A stretch of 64,000 bases of DNA from Nitrosopumilaceae archaeon (GTDB lineage: Archaea; Thermoproteota; Nitrososphaeria; Nitrososphaerales; Nitrosopumilaceae): the NCBI GenBank assembly GCA_028279545.1, contig JANQNN010000012.1:62001-126000 (forward strand). Direction: 5' to 3'. The position numbers and the translations under genes are program-made. Under the pieces are notes generated by a model that was not told where the DNA came from, did no database searches, and was given only the letters and a program-made list of their open reading frames with translations. This document shows positions 8,465 to 17,139 of this stretch, piece by piece. Numbering within the stretch: the first letter of the stretch is position 1; every line of letters begins with the position of its first letter.

Positions 8465-9355
8465 TCACCTAATGGTTGCAATCCATTTTTGAATTGTTAA
8501 GGAATATAATTTTAAAACAAAACGAGTAGATTTTACCGCATATCTGATCACAAATCTATTTTTAGCCTTTAATATTTTTCTTGATGTTTTATATTTTAAT
8601 GAAGTATTAAGATGTGCAACATCCGATTCATTCAAATCATGAGAAAAGATATCCTGCAAATGTTTAATTTCAGATTTTGCGTTTGATAAGGGTTGGTCCA
8701 TGGCAAATAAGACGTTATCACATGCCCAAAAGTTTGCCTTTACTGCATGTTGCATCGCAAATCGTGAATCAATTGGCATGACGAGAAAACTAATCATTAA
8801 AAGAATTATTGCATTAAGTGGTGCTTTTATTTTTTCAATAAATGGGATTCTGGTTGGAAATTCTTTTGTTACGTCCTTGCCGTAAAGTATTTTTCCGGTA
8901 CATTTTATTCTATGAAGAAACAAATCTGTTGATGCAATAACATGAGTTCCTACAAAAGTTTTAAAATCATCTTTTAACTTTGCGTTTTTTAAATCGATTT
9001 GGTCTTCTGATAACACATAAAATGGCCTACCAAACATTCCAAAGCTTTCAATTTTTAAAACAAGGTTTAGTGCATGGTTTTGTGTCTTTTTGTATGTGCT
9101 ACAAGTATCAGAAAGTTTTAGGTCATATTTTGAATCCAATTCCAATAAGGTTTGGTTTAAAAACAATTCTACTTGTTTCCGCATTTTTTTGTCTTTAATT
9201 AGGATTATACAATCAATATCCGATTTGCCCCTAACCCATTCACCTGTAGTGGCTGAACCAAATAAAACAATTGACACAACCTGATTAGGGAACCTGGTTG
9301 TAACTTGGCTTACAAGATCTTTCAAAAATAACTCTAACAGAAGGTTCCAGCCCAT
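8465..9355 (-). CDS. nucleotidyltransferase-fold protein (MNT-like domain)
   Basis: 296 residues from the ATG at 9355. Residues about 25-50 contain the Pol-beta-type signature VVSIVLFGSATTGEWVRGKS followed by DIDCIILI: the GS motif and the D-x-D metal-binding pair. The rest is mostly helical, with a hydrophobic stretch near residue 175 (LNAIILLMISFLVM) that is probably a buried helix. Stand-alone proteins of this class transfer a nucleotide to small molecules or to protein partners. Longer forms starting upstream would overlap the next gene heavily, so the short start is chosen. It lies about 40 bp downstream of the multi-pass membrane gene 9394-10167. Confidence 0.75.
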   Translation of the reverse strand: MGWNLLLELFLKDLVSQVTTRFPNQVVSIVLFGSATTGEWVRGKSDIDCIILIKDKKMRKQVELFLNQTLLELDSKYDLKLSDTCSTYKKTQNHALNLVLKIESFGMFGRPFYVLSEDQIDLKNAKLKDDFKTFVGTHVIASTDLFLHRIKCTGKILYGKDVTKEFPTRIPFIEKIKAPLNAIILLMISFLVMPIDSRFAMQHAVKANFWACDNVLFAMDQPLSNAKSEIKHLQDIFSHDLNESDVAHLNTSLKYKTSRKILKAKNRFVIRYAVKSTRFVLKLYSLTIQKWIATIR

Positions 9356-9393
9356 ATCTCTAGTGATATCTCTAGCGATATTTAATTTTTTTA

Positions 9394-10167
9394 TTACATT
9401 GACTTTTGATGCCTGTAAAGTCCGTAAACAATCAACAGGGGGGCCAAAATCCACAAAACATTTGAAATGTCTGCATAGCTGTAAAGCCCAAAAGTGTGGG
9501 TGTACCGATGAAAAACCGAGCCGATAGTATCTGAGAAAATTCCAAGCAATATAAAAAACCAAGCAGAAAGCAAAATGGTATATCGAAATATAGAAAATCC
9601 CACAATGGCCAATGCCAACATTACTGATGAAAAAACAACATACACCAGATTTGAGTAAAATATTGGAATAATTTCAGATGAAGTATTTATAACAATAATT
9701 GAAAAACTCAAGGTTATTCCGACTGGAACCACTACAAGAATTGTTTTTTGAAAGTTTTCAAGTTTTTCAGAAAAATATCTGATATTAATAAAAAGATGTG
9801 CAATTATTGCAGGATAAGAAACTAGGAAGAACCCATCAGCAACATATGAAAAGTCATAGTTTTGAATAGAGTCAAAATAAAAATACAAAAGTTCGGCAAA
9901 AAATACAGCAAAGTAACTTACTCCCAAAGCAAGAAAAGATTTTCCAAAAACTTTTGATCCACCATACTTTTTAGATACGACAAAGCTTGCAATTGAAGCT
10001 CCAAAGGGAAAAACTACTATTGCAACTCGTGTCACTAGATAGGATTCAAATACTTCTAAAGGGATTTGTGAGCTCAACTGGATTGAAATTGCACCTGCAA
10101 TGATTAATAGGATTATTTTGTAAGATTCTTTTATCTGGGTTGTAATCGTTTGAATAGAGTAGACCAA
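9394..10167 (-). CDS. multi-pass membrane protein (about 7-8 helices)
   Basis: 257 residues with seven to eight hydrophobic helices and few charged loops (for example IILLIIAGAISIQL, VAIVVFPFGASIASFVV, FFLVSYPAIIAHLFI, VLWILAPLLIVYGLY). I do not recognise a named family; the topology resembles small sensor-type membrane domains with no attached output domain. It starts with TTG immediately after the stop of the winged-helix gene 10168-10788, so the pair is translationally coupled, and the regulator may control or sense through this membrane protein. The nucleotidyltransferase follows downstream on the same strand. Confidence 0.7.
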   Translation of the reverse strand: MVYSIQTITTQIKESYKIILLIIAGAISIQLSSQIPLEVFESYLVTRVAIVVFPFGASIASFVVSKKYGGSKVFGKSFLALGVSYFAVFFAELLYFYFDSIQNYDFSYVADGFFLVSYPAIIAHLFINIRYFSEKLENFQKTILVVVPVGITLSFSIIVINTSSEIIPIFYSNLVYVVFSSVMLALAIVGFSIFRYTILLSAWFFILLGIFSDTIGSVFHRYTHTFGLYSYADISNVLWILAPLLIVYGLYRHQKSM

Positions 10168-10788
10168 TTATTTTTTCCTCCTCTCACTTATCGAATTAAA
10201 GGTAAAACTATCTTTTACAAACTTGTTGTAAACATTAACATTTACAAGCAATCCTCCGTCTTGAATTTCAAAAACTGCCTTATTGAAGGTAGGTGAATAT
10301 TGGATTACTTTTCGGCCATCGCTTGCCTTTGTATGACCTACAATTGTTAATAATCCGTCCTGGATCAGCTCTTTTATCCTGTTGTACGTTGAGGCTTTTG
10401 GTAATTTTGATTTGGTGATAGCTTCTGGAATTGATTTTGGCTCTTTTTGCAATAAATCAAGTATTGCTTTTTTTGCAGGATCCCCATATGATTCAAAGAC
10501 CGCTTTTGCAACATCAGGATCCTTTATGGTAATAACAGAATCGGTTTTTGTGGTGTTTTCAACTGACAAAATTTTCTTGAAAATCTTGGATTCAATATTT
10601 GTTGTATGCTTTCCAAAAAACTTTCGAAGAACCAAATCAAATTTTGAAAAATCAGATACTGCCTCTAGAATTGATATTTCATATACATCGTGCACCTCTT
10701 TTTCAATTTTCTTAAAGGTAGATTTGCCCAAATCTTCTTCTAACACTGACCTTACCCCTCTAGCGACAATTCTGTCCAGTGGATTCAT
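10168..10788 (-). CDS. winged-helix regulator with N-terminal NitrOD5-like domain
   Basis: 206 residues. The N-terminal part (about 1-85) has a helical layout (MNPLDRIVARGVRSVLEEDL, FKKIEKEVHDVYEISILEAV, FDLVLRKFFG) that resembles the thaumarchaeal output domain called NitrOD5, which I name from memory. Residues about 95-175 are a winged helix (DPAKKAILDLLQKEP, SIPEAITKSKLPKASTYNRI, DGLLTIVG). The gene at 20681-21298 has the same two-part plan, including A/TTAYRKIE in place of STYNRIKE. Probable transcription regulator; its coupled neighbour is the membrane protein 9394-10167. The target is unknown. Confidence 0.75.
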   Translation of the reverse strand: MNPLDRIVARGVRSVLEEDLGKSTFKKIEKEVHDVYEISILEAVSDFSKFDLVLRKFFGKHTTNIESKIFKKILSVENTTKTDSVITIKDPDVAKAVFESYGDPAKKAILDLLQKEPKSIPEAITKSKLPKASTYNRIKELIQDGLLTIVGHTKASDGRKVIQYSPTFNKAVFEIQDGGLLVNVNVYNKFVKDSFTFNSISERRKK

Positions 10789-10896
10789 CTACTATATTAT
10801 GGAGGAAACAAGATATAAAATCTCTTATTTATAGAATTATTATATTATTTCCAAATTTTTAGAAATAATAAATACTATGCCTGACTATAATAAGTA

Positions 10897-11142
10897 ATGA
10901 TTAGTAAATCAATCTTGGTTCTTGGATTGGCGGGAGTTCTTTTTGTGGGCCTGACTATTGGTGCTAGTTCCTTCATAATTGACGCATCAGGCCAAACTCC
11001 AATCAAGGACAAGCCAACAGTCCCAAGAAATTCAGAAACCTGCGCACATGGTCATAATGGATTTGATTGCAAGCCATCTTCACTACGTTCAGATATTAAC
11101 GAACTACAAAAGCGTGTAACGGAATTAGAACGACGAAGTTAA
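10897..11142 (+). CDS. small secreted/anchored protein with C-terminal coiled coil
   Basis: 81 residues: an N-terminal hydrophobic helix (about 5-28) that is a signal peptide or anchor, a short linker with CAHGHNGFDC, then an amphipathic coiled coil (LRSDINELQKRVTELERR). The Cys pair with a His between could bind metal or form a disulfide. An AT-rich promoter region separates it from the divergent regulator gene at 10788. I do not recognise the family; it looks like a small surface adaptor. Confidence 0.6.
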   Translation: MISKSILVLGLAGVLFVGLTIGASSFIIDASGQTPIKDKPTVPRNSETCAHGHNGFDCKPSSLRSDINELQKRVTELERRS

Positions 11143-11407
11143 TGACCAAATCCTATTTTTTTAAAAAATGCCTAGCTTTAAAGGATCCTGGCAAACTTGG
11201 GGTTGAATTACTCAGAAAACAAAATACATCCTAGAAAAAATTCAAAAATAAAACATGACCCAAATTAATTTTTACATTGTATACATTGTAAACGAATTGG
11301 TTAAATTCAAAAAAAATAAAAAAATAAAAAATGATGAAATTTTTTGGTTCCTTAACCAAAGACAATTTCAAAATGAATTAAGAAAAACTGGGAGGAAAGA
11401 AAACCCA

Positions 11408-11785
11408 ATGAAACCTGTTGATCTTGAAGAATTTTGCGGAAAAATATTAAATTTAGATAAAAAAATTCGTTTTGTAGGGATAGTAATTAGGTCAAACTCA
11501 ATCTCGAAAACGAGAGACGGCCTTGAAAGCTTGCTTTCTCCTTCTGAGACAGAAGAATCCATAGATGATTCACTTGCAAGATGGGAAACACGGAAGAGGT
11601 TTTCACAGAAGCTTGGAAAACCTCTTTATGCACTATCAGAATATGAGAAAGTAAAACGTCTTACAATACCAATACCAGATGATGGGTTAATTCTAGTTAG
11701 TATGGACACTGAGGGTTTTCACGAAGTAATACTCAAAGAAATTTGTGCATTTACAGATACAATAGATTGGACTGTGTCAAAATGA
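11408..11785 (+). CDS. conserved small cytosolic protein, paralogue of the 2.05-kb gene
   Basis: 125 residues from the ATG at 11408 (MKPVDLEEFCGKILNLDKK). The reading frame stays open upstream to 11255, but that extension is a low-complexity Lys/Asn stretch absent from the paralogue at 2054-2446. Matching blocks are KIL.LD..IRFVG, DDSLARWETRKRFSQKLGKP, LYALSEYEKVKRLTIP, GLILVSM and FHEVILKEI. The more distant protein at 35022-35435 may belong to the same superfamily. Function unknown; roadblock-like or DUF6659-like by shape only. No neighbour shares its strand closely. Confidence 0.75.
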   Translation: MKPVDLEEFCGKILNLDKKIRFVGIVIRSNSISKTRDGLESLLSPSETEESIDDSLARWETRKRFSQKLGKPLYALSEYEKVKRLTIPIPDDGLILVSMDTEGFHEVILKEICAFTDTIDWTVSK

Positions 11786-11985
11786 TATCAGTGATCTAAA
11801 ATAAAATGTCTGATTTGTGAAATATTCGGAGATTGGTTTTTGGTACTGGTGTTTTTTATTGCAAGAATTTCTACATAGATATTGAAAAAAAAGATGTAAA
11901 AAAACTTATAAAATATATTTCTTTTATTTTTTTAAAATTGGAAATTGAAGAGTGTTTTAAATAAAAATTTATGGCTTGCTAAATA

Positions 11986-12537
11986 ATGAAAACTAAAAAC
12001 CTGAATGAAAAAAATATAATTATAAGTTCCCGAATTTCTCAATCAACGAATAAAAAATTAGAAGAAATTTCTAAAAGAAAAAAAATTCCTATTAGCACAA
12101 CTGTAAACCAAATTTTAGAACGATACACGAAATTTGTAGATAAGAGATTAGATAGGGGGGACATTTTAATTCCCAAATTAATTTTTAATGAATTATTAAC
12201 AAATTCATCTGATGAAGAACTGTTAAAAATCGCTTCAAAATACATCCCTCAGCAAATTTCTTTTTTTAAAACACAGCATGAAGAATTGGATTTCAAAATT
12301 ATGGACGAAGAATACAGAAATTTCCATGAATATAATTTCTTGAATCTAACGGTTTTTGAGCATGAAAATTACAATATCTATAAATCACATCATAATTTTG
12401 GCAAAGGTTTTTCAAAACTGTTCTCGGTAATTGACAAGGGATTATTTGAAAGCCAAAATTGTTCTGTTCTTGATTTAGAAATTAATGAACATTATTATAG
12501 TTTTAAAGTAAAACATGGCCAGCACCCAAAACCATAG
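11986..12537 (+). CDS. ribbon-helix-helix-like regulator with unknown C-terminal domain
   Basis: 183 residues. The N-terminus (about 10-50) has the ribbon-helix-helix pattern: a short strand (NIIISSRISQSTN) followed by two helices (KKLEEISKRKKIP, STTVNQILERYTKF). The C-terminal two thirds (TNSSDEELLKIASKY, EYNFLNLTVFEHENYN, NCSVLDLEINEHYYSF) look like an alpha/beta domain I cannot name, possibly ligand- or partner-binding. No signal or membrane segment. It stands alone; 12538-12775 downstream (238 bp) shows no gene and is AT-rich. Confidence 0.65.
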   Translation: MKTKNLNEKNIIISSRISQSTNKKLEEISKRKKIPISTTVNQILERYTKFVDKRLDRGDILIPKLIFNELLTNSSDEELLKIASKYIPQQISFFKTQHEELDFKIMDEEYRNFHEYNFLNLTVFEHENYNIYKSHHNFGKGFSKLFSVIDKGLFESQNCSVLDLEINEHYYSFKVKHGQHPKP

Positions 12538-12775
12538 TGAATATGGGATAGGTGCTTATTGCCAGACTCTTTTTTAGCCTTTTTGATTTAGTTTTTTAGA
12601 GGTTTTTTTAATTTGAGACTGTCTTGGTATTCTAATGAATAGTGAAATTCTAGAAAGACATTTCAAATTTTGTTAAGGTGTTAAAGAAATTTCATAAATC
12701 TCTTTGAAGACTCTGGAATTAAAAATAAACTCTTTTTATAACGGATCTTGATAAATCCAAATCTTAAACACTAAA

Positions 12776-13393
12776 TTATTTTCTTGTATTGTAGATTGCA
12801 AAAATTGTTCTAACCCAACTGGTTTTAATTTCCTTTGAGTTTTTACCCATAATTCCATCAACTAGTATTCCTCTGTAAAGTGCAAGATAACCTCGTGAAA
12901 TATCAAGTAACTCTTCATCCGTATACCCATGAAGTAGATTCGAATGGTCTCGAATTTTTTTTAACCATTCAGCTCCCAGCTGTGTTTGTTGTCTTTCTAT
13001 CTTTGACATCATTTTTTTTAACCTAGAATTTTTAGGTGATTCCAGCATTCCTTCCAACCAAACTCGTTCAAAGCTGTTAATTTTTAAAATAATTTTATCG
13101 TAATATTCCACCAAGTTTTCATAAAGGTCACCCTTACCGCCAGTAAAAGCACCTTTTTCTTCCAAGAACTTTTTTGTCTTCATCATCGTCAAGTCCTTGC
13201 TGTGCGAGCAAACTGCAAGAAAGAGATCCTCCTTGGTGGGAAAGTGATGGTACAGGCCTCCTTTACTTACTTGGGCATCTGATGCTATGTCTCTTAATGA
13301 GGTATCAGAATACCCATTTTTGGAAAAATTCCTCAAAGCTGAATCAAGGATTTTTTTTCTTACGTTAACATGCCTTGAAACTCCTTTTACCAT
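12776..13393 (-). CDS. TetR/AcrR-family transcription repressor
   Basis: 205 residues with the classical TetR N-terminal helix-turn-helix: RKKILDSALRNFSKNGYSDT, SLRDIASDAQVSKGGLYHHF, PTKEDLF. The C-terminal helical ligand domain is divergent as usual. The gene is divergent from the small gene at 13560 and the FAD monooxygenase at 13769, the typical arrangement of a TetR repressor and the enzyme gene it controls. A dyad at 13502-13523 beside the TATA box of those genes is the likely operator. The inducer is probably the monooxygenase substrate or a related compound (inference). Confidence 0.92.
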   Translation of the reverse strand: MVKGVSRHVNVRKKILDSALRNFSKNGYSDTSLRDIASDAQVSKGGLYHHFPTKEDLFLAVCSHSKDLTMMKTKKFLEEKGAFTGGKGDLYENLVEYYDKIILKINSFERVWLEGMLESPKNSRLKKMMSKIERQQTQLGAEWLKKIRDHSNLLHGYTDEELLDISRGYLALYRGILVDGIMGKNSKEIKTSWVRTIFAIYNTRK

Positions 13394-13501
13394 CTCTTCT
13401 TTTGTAAATTTATGGTATATCTAAATTCTGTAGGCTCTTTATAATGAGATAAAACAAAGGAATTTTTTATGCGCAAAAATGATAATTTTACGCCTATTTT
13501 T

Positions 13502-13523
13502 ACAGGGCGGTCAGCCGGTTTGT
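13502..13523. promoter_or_regulatory. probable TetR operator next to TATA box
   Basis: An imperfect 22-bp palindrome of form ACAnnnCGGnnnnCCGnnnTGT abuts a TATA-like TTTATATG at 13523-13530. Binding here would block the archaeal TATA/TFB complex. Transcription would start about 25 bp after the TATA box (near 13550), just before the TTG at 13560. The spacing supports both the operator and that small gene. Confidence 0.55.
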
Positions 13524-13559
13524 TTATATGAATCTAAAGCCATTATAAATTGAAGAAAA

Positions 13560-13769
13560 TTGCCAAAGGATCTTCTTGTTCCACAAAACTCCAAGGTATA
13601 TTTTGTAAAATTGGGTGATATTTTAGAAAAATCAGCAGGTAAATCCTCAGGATATGTAATTAATTGGGAGAAGAAAAAATTGTTTGAACCAGAATCAATC
13701 AATAAAAAACATGTAAACCAATGTCTAACTTCTAAAGTTGTTTTCTATATAGATGCAGGGGAAAAATAA
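13560..13769 (+). CDS. small protein translationally coupled to FAD monooxygenase
   Basis: 69 residues from a TTG start; an in-frame stop lies three codons upstream, so no longer form exists. The predicted transcription start near 13550 leaves a very short leader. The stop overlaps the ATG of the next gene (TAATG), so the two are translationally coupled. The sequence (VYFVKLGDILEKSAGKSSG, YVINWEKKKLFEPESINKKH) is strand-rich and soluble, but I do not recognise it. It is probably a helper or substrate-handling partner of the monooxygenase, judged only from position. Confidence 0.6.
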   Translation: MPKDLLVPQNSKVYFVKLGDILEKSAGKSSGYVINWEKKKLFEPESINKKHVNQCLTSKVVFYIDAGEK

Positions 13770-14992
13770 TGGATAAAAAAAATAGAAAGGTGATAATTGT
13801 AGGAGGTGGAATTGCTGGATGTGTACTTGCTTTGGCATTGGATAAAATTGGAATGAAATCTGAAATTTTTGAAGCGCGGCAAATCCCAAAAGATGATGTT
13901 GGGCTGTTTCATTATCTATCATCAAATGCAATGAATGTGTACAAGGTTTTAGGAATAGATGACAAGCTTAAAGATTTAGGACATGAATGTAATGGTGTCA
14001 TTCATTATAATGAAAAAGGGAATCAAATGGCAAGGATCGACGAAAAAAATTCCCTAAAAGATTATGGTATAAAGAGTATCATGATCAAACGTGAATTTTT
14101 GACTAGAGTTTTAAGAGAAGAAGTGCAATCAAAACAAATCCCAATTCATTTTGGAAAAAAAATCCAAGACATCATCAATATCGGCAAGTCAAATGTAACT
14201 GCTTATTTTGAAGATGGGAAAAGTGCTGAAGGAAATTTACTTGTAGGATGTGATGGCGTTTATTCTAAAACTCGAAGAATAATCTTGCCAAATTCCCCAA
14301 AACCCTTCTATACCAAAATGGTATTTACTGGAGGATATACCCAAACAAAAATCACTGATAAAGAATTAAACATAATTCACAGCAACTATGGAAAAAAAGG
14401 ATTCCTGGCATATTTTGTTATTCCAAATAGTAATGAAGTCTGGTGGTGGAACGGAGTCTCATATCCCAAAGAAGAAACTAGGGAAGAAATGGAGAAACTA
14501 TCAAATGAAAAATGGCAACAGGCAATGATTGAAATGTATTCTGAAGATCCCCCATTAATTCAAAATATCATAAGGTCAAACGAAATTAATTTTATCAAGT
14601 ACCCAATATCAGACATGCCTTCAGTTGACAAATGGTATAAACAAAATGTATGTTTAATTGGAGATGCAGTACATGCAACTGTTCCTGCAAATGGACAGGG
14701 GGCAGCCATGGCAAGCGAAGATGGGCTGATGCTTGCAAAATGTCTTAGAGATATTGAAGATATTGAAGAGGCCTTTTCAAAATTTCAAAAATTACGCCAA
14801 AAACGAGTTGAAAAAATTGTAAAAATTGGACGAACTGCAGGGGAAGGATACCTAATCACAAATCCTATCAAAAAGTGGTTTAGGAATACTATGCTGATTC
14901 TAATGCTCAAATCCCCTTTTTTTGGCAGAATGAAGGATTTCTTTTTTGGTTATTCAGTAGAATGGGATAAAAATACAAATGAAATACAATAA
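13769..14992 (+). CDS. FAD-dependent monooxygenase (aromatic hydroxylase type)
   Basis: 407 residues with the group A flavoprotein monooxygenase motifs: the Rossmann GGGIAG (IIVGGGIAGCVLALAL, about 10-25), the central LLVGCDGVYSKTRR (about 154-167), and the second FAD motif LIGDAVHATVPANGQGAAMASEDG (about 295-318) that binds ribityl and phosphates. Family members hydroxylate aromatic or isoprenoid-like compounds with NAD(P)H and O2. A basic, hydrophobic stretch near residue 370-385 (WFRNTMLILMLKSPFFG) may touch the membrane. It is controlled, by position, by the divergent TetR. Substrate unknown; similar enzymes also modify tetracycline or geranylgeranyl groups. Confidence 0.9.
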   Translation: MDKKNRKVIIVGGGIAGCVLALALDKIGMKSEIFEARQIPKDDVGLFHYLSSNAMNVYKVLGIDDKLKDLGHECNGVIHYNEKGNQMARIDEKNSLKDYGIKSIMIKREFLTRVLREEVQSKQIPIHFGKKIQDIINIGKSNVTAYFEDGKSAEGNLLVGCDGVYSKTRRIILPNSPKPFYTKMVFTGGYTQTKITDKELNIIHSNYGKKGFLAYFVIPNSNEVWWWNGVSYPKEETREEMEKLSNEKWQQAMIEMYSEDPPLIQNIIRSNEINFIKYPISDMPSVDKWYKQNVCLIGDAVHATVPANGQGAAMASEDGLMLAKCLRDIEDIEEAFSKFQKLRQKRVEKIVKIGRTAGEGYLITNPIKKWFRNTMLILMLKSPFFGRMKDFFFGYSVEWDKNTNEIQ

Positions 14993-15037
14993 AATTAATT
15001 TAATTTCTTTTTTTAAAATACTCTTTTTGTCTGTAAG

Positions 15038-15060
15038 GGATAGTTACCCAAGGGTATCTA
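15038..15060. promoter_or_regulatory. probable HxlR-type operator upstream of ABC exporter operon
   Basis: The 23-bp segment matches the left half of the long dyad at 18925-18964 at 15 of 23 positions (shared pattern GGATAnnTACnnnnnGGTAnCTA), and contains the perfect inverted repeat TACCC-AA-GGGTA. It lies in the 239-bp gap before the ABC permease. The rest of the gap (15061-15231) has a short unconvincing ORF and no other signal. Confidence 0.4.
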
Positions 15061-15231
15061 TTGTTTTTATCTATTGCAGTTATCTCAAACAGTTTGGAGT
15101 GAAAATAAAAAATCAGAATCAAAACATGACGCCTATGATTCATCTGAAATTTACTGAAAGAATAGAAAACAATGATAACAAGTGTTCCCAATTCCAAATT
15201 AATTAAAAACAACAGATGAGTTTGGGAAAAA

Positions 15232-16419
15232 ATGGATTATAGAATCACAGTAGCAAAAAAGATGCTATTAAGTAAAAAAGGAAGTTTGCTAGGGGCAGTC
15301 CTGGCAATTGGTGTTGGGATTTTAGTGATTAGCATAATTACTGTAATATTTCTTGGATTACAAAATGCAATTATCAGAGATTTGAAAATTTACCAATTTG
15401 GAGATTTGATGGTCACTGATGAAACAGGACTAATAGACAAATCTGATCAATTGATAATAGGATGGTTTGAAAGCAATTCCCGCGTTATTGGGGCTACCCC
15501 AAGATTAACATCATCTACAGACATTGAGATTAGAAAAGATGGTGAACTGATAGAACTGTTTGGAGTGCCAATAATTGGAGTTGACCCATTACGTGACCCA
15601 ACAGTTTCAGAGTTGCACAAAACTGTAGCAGAAGGAGAGTTTGTAAACTCTAGAAATTCAATTGTTGTCGGGTCTGTTGTTGCTGAAGACCTTGGCGGAA
15701 TTCAAGTGGGTGAGACATTAAAATTAATAATTACAAACCGGGTGGATGAAGAGCAGACCGAATTTTTCGTAGTTAACGGAATTTCAAAAACACCAGGGGG
15801 AACAGGTCTTGATTCAAATCTTATTATGCCAATTGATACTCTTAGAGACTTGATAGATAGACCAGAAGAAACTGGGAATTTTATTGTAAAATTAACAGAC
15901 CCAGACTATTCTCAAGAAATTAAGGAATTATTTTTGCTTTCTTTTTCAAATGATGATTTTGAAGTTAAAACTACCCAGGAAGCTGGACGCGACATTATCC
16001 GAAATTTTAGTTCAGCATTAGGAATGTTCACGCTTATTGGTTATGTTGGACTAATGTCGTCTGCTTTTGCAATAATTACAATTCAAATGATGTTAATCTC
16101 CAGCAAAACAAGGGATATTGGAATTTTAAGATCAATAGGTACCAGAAGAAAAGATGTTTTGATTATTTTTATTATTCAGGGCCTGATAATTGGATTAATT
16201 GGCGCATCGGTAGGTACCGCGTTTGGTCTTGCCTTTACCACATATGCCAAAGTTACAAATATGTCATTTGCCGGAAGTCTGGAACTTGAAGTAGAGTATG
16301 ATTTTGCCTCTACCTTTTCTACAGCCCTTACTGCTTTTACCTTGGCAGTATTTGCATCGATATATCCTGCGTACAAGGCAACAAAATTACAACCTTTGGA
16401 GGCGATGAGAGGTGTCTAA
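15232..16419 (+). CDS. ABC transporter permease, FtsX/MacB type
   Basis: 395 residues. One N-terminal membrane helix (about 15-42), a large extracytoplasmic domain (MacB periplasmic core-like, about 45-250), then three helices near the C-terminus (about 260-290, 310-335, 360-385), the FtsX-family topology. The conserved loop TRDIGILRSIGTRRKDV is where the ATPase couples, and the end KATKLQPLEAMRG is typical of the family. It overlaps the ATPase gene by 8 bp. Such systems act mechanically on envelope or surface molecules rather than importing nutrients. Its outside partner is likely the next-but-one gene, 17140-18414. Confidence 0.92.
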   Translation: MDYRITVAKKMLLSKKGSLLGAVLAIGVGILVISIITVIFLGLQNAIIRDLKIYQFGDLMVTDETGLIDKSDQLIIGWFESNSRVIGATPRLTSSTDIEIRKDGELIELFGVPIIGVDPLRDPTVSELHKTVAEGEFVNSRNSIVVGSVVAEDLGGIQVGETLKLIITNRVDEEQTEFFVVNGISKTPGGTGLDSNLIMPIDTLRDLIDRPEETGNFIVKLTDPDYSQEIKELFLLSFSNDDFEVKTTQEAGRDIIRNFSSALGMFTLIGYVGLMSSAFAIITIQMMLISSKTRDIGILRSIGTRRKDVLIIFIIQGLIIGLIGASVGTAFGLAFTTYAKVTNMSFAGSLELEVEYDFASTFSTALTAFTLAVFASIYPAYKATKLQPLEAMRGV

Positions 16420-17116
16420 GGTTTTAGAAATAAAAAATCTCTATAAAGAATTTGGTGAAGGCGACACCAAAGTAGAGGCTCTAAAAGATGTCTCAATAGA
16501 AATTAAAAAAGGAGAATTTATTTTGATTGTTGGAAGTTCTGGTTCTGGCAAATCAACATTGCTAAACATGATTGGCCTTTTAGATAGACCAACTAGAGGC
16601 CAACTAGTAATAGATGGAATTGAAACATCTGACCTTGATGATAATCAAGTTTCTTTATTCCGAAATAAAAAACTTGGATTTATTTTCCAGTTCTCAAATC
16701 TTCTCTCTGATCTTAGCATACTCGAAAATACAATGTTGCCAAGAAAAATTGCAAAAAAAACTGAAAACTTGGTTTCAGAAGCAAAAGAATTGTTAAAAAT
16801 AATGGGATTGGAAGAACAACTTGACAAACTTCCAACTAAAATCTCAGGTGGACAGCTACAAAGAGCAGCTATTGCTAGGGGTTTGATCAACAACCCCTCA
16901 ATTGTTCTTGCAGATGAACCGACAGGTAATTTAGATTCTGAAACTGCAAAAACAATTGTTCAATTAATGAAAACCATGGCAAAAAAATTTGATCAGACCT
17001 TTATTGTAGTGACTCACGATAGAGACCAGTTTGGAGAAGTTGATAGAATTATTACAATTTCAGATGGCAGAGCCTTTGAGGCCGATAATACAGAAATGGA
17101 GGTAATGGTAAAATAA
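16412..17116 (+). CDS. ABC transporter ATP-binding protein, LolD/MacB type
   Basis: 234 residues from a GTG. Walker A GSSGSGKSTLLN (about 41-52), Q-loop FIFQFSNLL, ABC signature SGGQLQRAAIARGL, Walker B VLADEPTGNLDS and H-loop VVTHDRDQ are all intact. The DEPTGNLDS form is characteristic of the MacB/LolD/FtsE group, matching the FtsX-type permease with which it overlaps. It would power the permease at the cytoplasmic face. The gene ends 23 bp before the TTG of the secreted partner. Confidence 0.95.
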   Translation: MSKVLEIKNLYKEFGEGDTKVEALKDVSIEIKKGEFILIVGSSGSGKSTLLNMIGLLDRPTRGQLVIDGIETSDLDDNQVSLFRNKKLGFIFQFSNLLSDLSILENTMLPRKIAKKTENLVSEAKELLKIMGLEEQLDKLPTKISGGQLQRAAIARGLINNPSIVLADEPTGNLDSETAKTIVQLMKTMAKKFDQTFIVVTHDRDQFGEVDRIITISDGRAFEADNTEMEVMVK

Positions 17117-17139
17117 ATTCAAAAGTTGTTTTCGTCTTT

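Noticed and set aside
14979-15206. 75-codon frame between the monooxygenase and the ABC permease
   Set aside because: It crosses the probable operator at 15038 and the sequence looks random; no ribosome site.
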